From Negativicutes bacterium (lineage in GTDB: Bacteria; Bacillota_C; Negativicutes; Sporomusales_B; JARLHX01): a stretch of DNA of 11,764 nt. The translations under genes were made by a program, and so were the position numbers. The notes beneath the pieces were generated by a model, which saw only the letters and a list, made by a program, of their open reading frames with translations, searched no databases and was not told the DNA's origin. Where the stretch lies: contig JARLHX010000380.1 of NCBI GenBank assembly GCA_031292035.1, positions 1 through 11,764 of the forward strand, given 5' to 3'. Shown here one piece after another: positions 8,032 to 11,764 of the stretch; position 1 is the stretch's first letter; each line of letters begins with the position of its first letter.

Positions 8032-8456
8032 AATTCGATGTCTGTGTGGCAGCAGGTTCCCTTGGGATTGTTGACTAGGCAGTTGCCGTTCTTCATCGCC
8101 CCTGTAGCCTTGGCGACTTCGGCCACGGTTTTGGCTCCGTGCTCGGTAACGGCGCGAATAATTTCATCCTCGGTCACGCGGTTACAGTAGCAGACGTATT
8201 TGGGACTCGCCCCATCTTTCCAGGCAATCGGAACCCTCACTTCGGCTTGACGAAATGTACGATCCAGGCTGAAATAAACGACATCGCAACTAGAAGTCAA
8301 ACAGACACCAAAATTCTCCGTCTCCGGTATATCGGCCCCTACCAGCCTCCTGACGGTTTCACGCGGCACCGCTTGGCCCGGAGATCCGCAGTCGGGACAC
8401 TGCACCATATCCGCAGCGCAACAGGGTAATGAACAACACTCGCTGATAATAATCAC
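8013..8456 (-). CDS. CopZ-N-like [2Fe-2S]/zinc protein with BFD-type domain
   Basis: Cysteine-rich cytoplasmic protein of 147 residues with 13 cysteines. The N-terminal half has CC...CC (7, 8, 12, 13), CPDC (20-23) and GVCLTSSCDVVYF (52, 57), like the zinc-binding part of the Archaeoglobus CopZ N-terminal domain. The C-terminal half (about 86-147) is BFD-like: CYCNRVTEDEI (89, 91), an ATGA turn, then NCLVNNPKGTCC (126, 135, 136), the ligand set for one [2Fe-2S] cluster. The C-terminal heavy-metal-associated domain of classical CopZ is absent. NCBI-style naming would be iron-sulfur-binding metallochaperone; a role in metal delivery or reduction is inferred from context. The GTG at 8456 is the earliest start possible, since an in-frame TAG lies 5 codons upstream, but no well-spaced ribosome binding site precedes it. 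It is last in the operon. Confidence 0.85.
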   Translation of the reverse strand: MIIISECCSLPCCAADMVQCPDCGSPGQAVPRETVRRLVGADIPETENFGVCLTSSCDVVYFSLDRTFRQAEVRVPIAWKDGASPKYVCYCNRVTEDEIIRAVTEHGAKTVAEVAKATGAMKNGNCLVNNPKGTCCHTDIELIIKRG

Positions 8457-8471
8457 TCCCGTCGTAAGCTA

Positions 8472-8508
8472 TACATGTTCGGAGGAAGCCGAAAATCCCC
8501 AGCATGTA
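8472..8508 (-). other. Intergenic hairpin between thioredoxin-like and CopZ-like genes
   Basis: TACATG (8472-8477) pairs with CATGTA (8503-8508), and inside it TTCGG (8478-8482) pairs with CCGAA (8489-8493) around a 6-nt loop. A 9-nt one-sided bulge separates the stems. There is no U-tract, so this is not a classic terminator. It could be an RNA-stability or processing element that uncouples the last gene, or chance. Confidence 0.35.
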
Positions 8509-8521
8509 CGAATAGGACTTT

Positions 8522-8752
8522 TCATGTAAGATAAGCCTTGATTTCGTCTTTACCAGGCACTTTGCCGGCAACCTTCACGACACCGTCCACAACCAAGGCC
8601 GGCGTATTCATCACCCCGTATTTCATGATCTCTTTAATATCTTCGACTTTTACGATCTGCGGGTTCAAGCCCAGCTCCACCGCTGCTTGCTTCGCCGTTT
8701 CATAGAGGTTGCTGCACTTTTGGCAGCCCATGCCAAGGATTTCAATCTTCAT
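8522..8752 (-). CDS. Small thioredoxin-like disulfide protein (CxxC type)
   Basis: A 76-residue thioredoxin-fold protein of the small redox-active disulfide type: MKIEILGMGCQKCSNL opens with the CQKC active site (Cys10, Cys13) right after strand 1. A cis-proline follows in MNTPALVVDG (Pro51), and the C-terminus ends KVPGKDEIKAYLT. It lacks the N-terminal strand and helix of full thioredoxins, which is normal for this family. Members are often encoded beside ArsP-like permeases and ArsR regulators, as here. The probable role is thiol-disulfide exchange with a partner, perhaps keeping the selenoprotein or metal-binding cysteines reduced; this is inference. The ATG is preceded by AGGAGGT at 8-nt spacing. 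The stop is TGA, so UGA also works as a true stop in this genome. Confidence 0.9.
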   Translation of the reverse strand: MKIEILGMGCQKCSNLYETAKQAAVELGLNPQIVKVEDIKEIMKYGVMNTPALVVDGVVKVAGKVPGKDEIKAYLT

Positions 8753-8820
8753 TGTTTTTACCTCCTGTCATTTTACTAGGACCAAAAACCACCGCTTCCT
8801 CGATGGACCGCTGGAGCAAC

Positions 8821-9144
8821 TTATTTCAGAAACTTTAACAGGCCTTGGCTGTGAGCGATCTGCTCACTCAGCGTCTTCGCCGCCGCAGTGACCACTTCGA
8901 GGACCGATGGGTACGCAATACGGTAGATTACCTTCTGCCCGTCTTTTCTCTAATCCAGAAGCCCTTGTTTTTTCATCAATCCCAAATGTTGCGACAGATT
9001 CGACTGCTCGATATCCAGTTCGTCGATGATCTCACACACGCAGCGTTCGCCGTCTTTCAGAAGACGCAGGATGTTGAGCCGCACAGGATGAGAAAGGGTT
9101 TTAAAAAAGTCTGAAGTAAGCTTGATAACAATGTCTTCCGCCAT
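8821..9144 (-). pseudogene. ArsR-family metal-sensing repressor interrupted by in-frame TAG
   Basis: The complete reading frame is 107 codons, normal for ArsR/SmtB repressors, but codon 65 is TAG (8950-8952). Codons 1-64 give the N-terminal helices, the ERCVCEI metal-site motif (Cys35, Cys37, like ELCVCDL of arsenic-responsive ArsR) and the recognition helix (QSNLSQHLGLMKKQG). After the TAG the same frame continues without fault: RKDGQKVIYRIAYPSVLEVV is the expected beta-wing, followed by the C-terminal dimerisation helix and a TAA at 8821. Family alignments usually have Ser or another small/charged residue at this point, and one base change (TCG or CAG to TAG) would explain it. A 64-residue product would lack wing and dimer helix and probably not repress. 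TAG ends at least seven other genes in the window, so routine recoding is unlikely. AGGAGG overlaps the permease stop codon. Confidence 0.85.
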
Positions 9145-9153
9145 TTCATCCTC

Positions 9154-10101
9154 CTATAAAATCGCGTTAAACAGATAACCGATGATAATAATCGATATAG
9201 ACACTACTCCGGTAAATATCGCAATCAGCTTCGATTTGATCACCTTGCGCAGGATAATCATCTCCGGGGTCGATATTGCAACAACGGCCATCATGAACGC
9301 CAAGGCTGTCCCCATCGGCATCCCTTTTTCCACCAACGCCTGCACGATGGGAATGGTTCCAGCAGCATTAGAATACAAGGGGATAGCAATAAGTACGGCG
9401 ATAATAACGGCGAAGGGATTATCCGGCCCGGCGTATTTCACTACAAAATCAATCGGCGCATAGCCGTGGATCCAGCCGCCGATGCCGATGCCAACCAGAA
9501 CATAAATCCATACCCGTTTGATAATATCAATGGTATATTCTTTGGCATACCGTGTCCGCTCGCCCCAAGTAAGTTCGGCAATTTCGTTTTCGCCCATATG
9601 AATCTGATACACATATTCTTCTACCTGATTTTCCAGGTGCAGCTTACCAATGACGATGCCACTGAAAAAAGCGATGGTCACACCGGTCACTACATAGATA
9701 ACCGCAATCTTCCAGCCGAACAAACCCCATAACATAACCAAGGCCACTTCATTCACCGTCGGCGAAGAGATAAGAAATGAAAATGTCACACCAAGAGGCA
9801 GGCCGGATTCTAAAAAGCCGATAAACAACGGCACAGCAGAGCAAGAACAAAAGGGAGTAACGATACCGAGGAGCGCCGCCAGAAAGTTACCTACATATTC
9901 CCGCTTGTGGCTGAGCAATTTCTTGGCTCTTTCCGGGGGAAAGTAGCTGCGGATGATGGCTACTACAAAGATAATGGTAACCAAAAGCAAAAAGATTTTC
10001 ATTGTATCATAGACAAAGAAATCGAGCGCGTCGCCCAGTCTGCTGCCTGCCGCTATCCCCATCCATTGATACACAATGAGGTCTGCAAATTCCTGCAGCA
10101 T
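9154..10101 (-). CDS. ArsP-type permease (PF03773 family)
   Basis: Polytopic inner-membrane protein of 315 residues with about eight hydrophobic helices in two blocks, separated by a charged cytoplasmic loop at about 160-190 (QVEEYVYQIHMGENEIAE). The family signature TPFCSCSAVPLF lies at residues 82-93 (Cys85, Cys87), followed by SFLISSPTVNEVA; the second half repeats the pattern with IPLYSNAAGTIPI. ArsP members export trivalent organoarsenicals, but many relatives in this family have no known substrate. The ATG at 10101 follows AAGGAGGT at 6-nt spacing, and only 22 nt separate it from the upstream selenoprotein gene. The TAG stop overlaps the ArsR ribosome binding site. Context (ArsR with CVC, thioredoxin-like, Fe-S protein) supports soft-metal or metalloid efflux; the exact substrate is inferred. 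Confidence 0.9.
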   Translation of the reverse strand: MLQEFADLIVYQWMGIAAGSRLGDALDFFVYDTMKIFLLLVTIIFVVAIIRSYFPPERAKKLLSHKREYVGNFLAALLGIVTPFCSCSAVPLFIGFLESGLPLGVTFSFLISSPTVNEVALVMLWGLFGWKIAVIYVVTGVTIAFFSGIVIGKLHLENQVEEYVYQIHMGENEIAELTWGERTRYAKEYTIDIIKRVWIYVLVGIGIGGWIHGYAPIDFVVKYAGPDNPFAVIIAVLIAIPLYSNAAGTIPIVQALVEKGMPMGTALAFMMAVVAISTPEMIILRKVIKSKLIAIFTGVVSISIIIIGYLFNAIL

Positions 10102-10123
10102 AATGGTACCTCCTTGAAATTGA

Positions 10124-10429
10124 CTATTTATTTCCTGTGGCTACTAGGGACTTGATAAACAACAGTTTCTCGATTTTCACCGTTATCTTACTAAATGAAT
10201 CATTCAAACTCTGCTTGAAATAGATAACAATCCCCTCTAGCTCAAGTCGTTCATGGTTCTCCGGAAACTTTGGTTTACCCAGTCGCACGGACGGGTAGCG
10301 GGGCGATTGCCCGCATTTACCGCCGCTTCAAGTACTTCCCGGACGTTCCACCATATCCAGCGTGATGATTTTATCGGATGATTTTGCCGCGATATATTCA
10401 CGAGCGGCTGGCTCAATACAGATCTCCAT
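10124..10429 (-). CDS. Probable selenoprotein read through in-frame UGA (small CC/Se- or HesB-like family)
   Basis: The frame starts at an ATG with AAGGAGG 6 nt upstream, meets TGA at codon 34 (10328-10330), then stays open to TAG at 10124: 101 residues if UGA is selenocysteine. Residues 1-33 begin MEICIEPAAREYIAAK; after the UGA come SGGKCGQSP, SVRLGKPKFPE and GIVIYFKQ, ending near KLLFIKSLVATGNK. The GKP...GIxVYx...FxKxLxVxG pattern is what I remember of small Firmicute (seleno)proteins called CC/Se-motif or HesB-like, where Sec or Cys sits in this position. Cys39 lies five residues after Sec34, a possible selenenylsulfide partner. A SECIS-like hairpin starts at the base after the UGA. It is first gene of the operon, 22 nt before the ArsP-type permease. 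The alternative is a pseudogene with a nonsense codon. Family assignment is from memory. Confidence 0.72.
10297..10330 (-). promoter_or_regulatory. Candidate bacterial SECIS element
   Basis: Directly after the UGA (10328-10330), AGCGG (10327-10323) pairs with CCGCU (10301-10297). After one bulged C, three more pairs form (G-C, G-C, U-G), and a short upper stem (UG with CA) closes the loop CGGG. The loop guanines lie about 16-18 nt past the UGA, close to the spacing in Escherichia coli fdhF. Folding was done by eye. Confidence 0.55.
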
Positions 10430-10453
10430 GTTCATCCTCCTTATATTATATTT

Positions 10454-10470
10454 TTATAATATTATAATAT
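10454..10470 (-). promoter_or_regulatory. AT-rich palindromic operator candidate
   Basis: Two overlapping perfect palindromes cover the -10 and start region: ATATTATAATAT (10470-10459) and TTATAATATTATAA (10467-10454). ArsR/SmtB repressors bind AT-rich inverted repeats in this position, so the operon's own ArsR is the natural ligand. AT-rich DNA gives palindromes by chance, so this is inference. Confidence 0.45.
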
Positions 10471-10489
10471 GACAATATTTTAACTGCAA
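10461..10489 (-). promoter_or_regulatory. Promoter of the selenoprotein-permease operon
   Basis: TTGCAG (10489-10484) is followed after exactly 17 nt by a consensus TATAAT (10466-10461). The predicted start lies about 25 nt upstream of the first gene's ribosome binding site. The -35 is a weak match (3 of 6), as expected of a regulated promoter. Confidence 0.6.
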
Positions 10490-10590
10490 GCATCTTATCT
10501 TTTACACAAAAAATCTCGCCGGTACAATATCCTCATATACAAAATTCGATATGAACCGAAACCACACGACGTACAGTTGTAAAACTCGTC

Positions 10591-11511
10591 CTAATCTCTA
10601 AACAGTTGTAACGTCAAACAGCGTAGACTCCCGCCACCTGCCAAAAGAGCGTTCGGGTGAAATTCTATTATCTCTACCCCTTTTGCCTGAAGCACTTTGT
10701 GAGTTTGCGCCGAAAGGGCAATATCGTAGTGTATGATTACATTAGGTTCAAGCGGAACGAAAGAGCATCCCCAGGTCTTTTGTTCCTGATCCGAAATGTT
10801 TACTATTTCTATGCCTCGTTCAGACATGTGTTTGACAAAATCGACTGCTTTTGTTTCTGTAGAAGAAACGAGAAACGTTTCGAGAAAGGCTGGCAGAAAA
10901 GCCAGTGCAAGACCTTCGCTTATTTGGCCGTAAACCATGTCGGCATGCATGAAGCGCCGGGCCTTTGGACATTCAACATAGATTACTTCGTCGAACAATG
11001 ACACCGCCGTGGGTAAGAACTTCTCGACTGATGCTCGACGGTGGCGCTCAGTGCAGGCAATCAGCAAGGTATTTCCCGGTAAAATGAGACAGCCTTCAAA
11101 ATGGTCTGTTGCCGAAAACTGATACGCAATTGGCACTCCAATATTTGTCAACGCCTCTCTGACGACGACTTCCTCACCTTGACGCCCGCCGCCCATCTGC
11201 GATAAAATCGCCCCGTGTTGTGATATGACTGAACTATCATGAAGATAAGCTAAACTGGCCAGGGTTTCCATAAGCGTCCTATTGTCTTGTACAAAGTCAC
11301 TCAGTTCCAAGGTGGAAACACCTTGTGCTTGAAGCAGTTTACTATACTGCTCATGCTCATCAAGGTATCGGTCCGAGTCGGGTATGGCGTCGAAAAGATA
11401 GTAACCCATCGTTATCGGGTTAATCTCTCGCACCGAATGAGTCGGTCTATGCAGCATTACAGTTTTGAGCCTGCCAAAGTTTTCTGTTCCGTAACGCAGA
11501 GGTAAGTTCAC
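10591..11511 (-). CDS. Arginine deiminase/amidinotransferase-superfamily protein
   Basis: A 306-residue pentein-fold protein with the guanidine-modifying catalytic set: Asp92 in the YLHDSSVIS block, MGGGRQGEE (106-114), Glu139 in HFEGC, His189 and Asp191 in MHADMV, and the nucleophile Cys298 in GGGSLRCLT near the C-terminus. Arginine deiminases are longer (about 400 residues); dimethylargininases and small ADI-related proteins are this size. The usual EGGD motif is EGCL here, so the Asp that contacts the guanidinium in arginine deiminase is missing and the substrate may differ from free arginine. The GTG start at 11511 is supported by TGGAGG 7 nt upstream. A membrane protein ends 124 nt upstream on the same strand. 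A hydrolase or amidinotransferase acting on a guanidine compound is likely; the substrate is unknown. Confidence 0.85.
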   Translation of the reverse strand: MNLPLRYGTENFGRLKTVMLHRPTHSVREINPITMGYYLFDAIPDSDRYLDEHEQYSKLLQAQGVSTLELSDFVQDNRTLMETLASLAYLHDSSVISQHGAILSQMGGGRQGEEVVVREALTNIGVPIAYQFSATDHFEGCLILPGNTLLIACTERHRRASVEKFLPTAVSLFDEVIYVECPKARRFMHADMVYGQISEGLALAFLPAFLETFLVSSTETKAVDFVKHMSERGIEIVNISDQEQKTWGCSFVPLEPNVIIHYDIALSAQTHKVLQAKGVEIIEFHPNALLAGGGSLRCLTLQLFRD

Positions 11512-11635
11512 GGATTATCCTCCATCCTTTGCTCCATAAGTCTCATGAAATTTACCCGCTTATTATTTCCACCGCAGAGCAGCAGTATCTACTTAAAAAT
11601 ACGTACTTCGCGTCGCGACTGGTCAATATTATCGC

Positions 11636-11764
11636 CTACCTGATCATTCTTACCTTGAAATAGTCATTTACAAGTAAGCCGAAGACCAGGCAATACAGGA
11701 CAACCGCAACAAATTGACCCAGAGTAATACTCGTCAGCCCTGGTAGTCCGATCAAACTAAAAAC
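11636..11764 (-). CDS. C-terminal fragment of a membrane protein (cut by window edge)
   Basis: The last 42 codons of a minus-strand gene whose start lies beyond the window, ending in TAG. The fragment has a short hydrophobic turn (SLIGLPGLTSITLGQ), one convincing transmembrane helix (FVAVVLYCLVFGLLV) and a short basic tail (NDYFKVRMIR), as at the end of many secondary transporters. Its place upstream of the arginine-deiminase-like gene suggests an amino-acid or guanidine transporter, but nothing in the fragment identifies the family. The 124 bp between them hold TTGACC and the palindrome GTCGCGAC but no promoter I would call. Confidence 0.6.
   Translation of the reverse strand, partial: VFSLIGLPGLTSITLGQFVAVVLYCLVFGLLVNDYFKVRMIR

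Noticed and set aside
8950..8952. Pyrrolysine at the ArsR TAG
   Set aside because: TAG ends at least seven other genes here, no Pyl machinery is visible, and ArsR repressors need no such residue. A nonsense mutation is simpler.
10573..10611. Direct repeat ACAGTTGTAA at 10573-10582 and 10602-10611
   Set aside because: Two 10-bp copies only, one just inside a gene end; no known element fits and chance is likely.
1..11764. tRNA, rRNA or CRISPR array
   Set aside because: No cloverleaf, ribosomal sequence or regularly spaced repeats were seen on either strand by eye.

Overview
The window looks like part of a low-to-mid GC anaerobic Firmicute chromosome. Strong AAGGAGG-type ribosome binding sites, a CoA-disulfide-reductase/rhodanese fusion, an FmdE-family protein and a probable UGA-encoded selenoprotein all fit this. 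The DevBCA-like three-part exporter with a periplasmic adaptor hints at a diderm Firmicute such as a Negativicute (Sporomusaceae-like); that placement is inference. No rRNA, tRNA, CRISPR array or intact mobile element was seen.

Layout. 1-238: no convincing gene. 239-796 (+): small class I SAM methyltransferase. 880-920: strong bidirectional hairpin terminator. 966-2645 (-): FAD/NAD(P) disulfide (CoA/persulfide) reductase with a C-terminal rhodanese domain. 2646-3217: 572-bp intergenic region holding a roughly 137-bp segment with inverted ends that may be an insertion-sequence remnant. 3218-3652 (+): cysteine-free small MOSC protein. 3688-6799 (-): exporter operon, adaptor then FtsX-type permease then ATPase, with overlapping starts and stops. 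7033-7901 (+): SHOCT-tailed membrane peptide followed by an FmdE protein with a zinc ribbon. 7987-8031: perfect 21-bp hairpin terminator. 8013-10429 (-): a five-gene thiol/metal operon. 10591-11511 (-): arginine-deiminase-superfamily protein. 11636-11764 (-): C-terminal tail of a membrane protein cut by the window edge.

The five-gene operon is the most interesting part. In transcription order it encodes: (1) a 101-codon protein, not visible as a normal ORF, read through an in-frame UGA followed at once by a SECIS-like hairpin; (2) an ArsP-type permease; (3) an ArsR-type repressor with a CVC metal-site motif but an in-frame TAG that splits it; (4) a small CQKC thioredoxin-like protein; (5) a CopZ-N-like [2Fe-2S]/zinc protein. 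A TTGCAG-17-TATAAT promoter overlapped by AT-rich palindromes lies upstream. I infer a redox-dependent metal or metalloid (possibly organoarsenical) handling system in which a selenol/thiol protein, a thioredoxin-like protein and a Cys-rich Fe-S protein accompany an efflux permease. The two in-frame stops have different likely explanations: recoding for the UGA, nonsense mutation for the TAG. Operon decay or sequencing error must be excluded for both.
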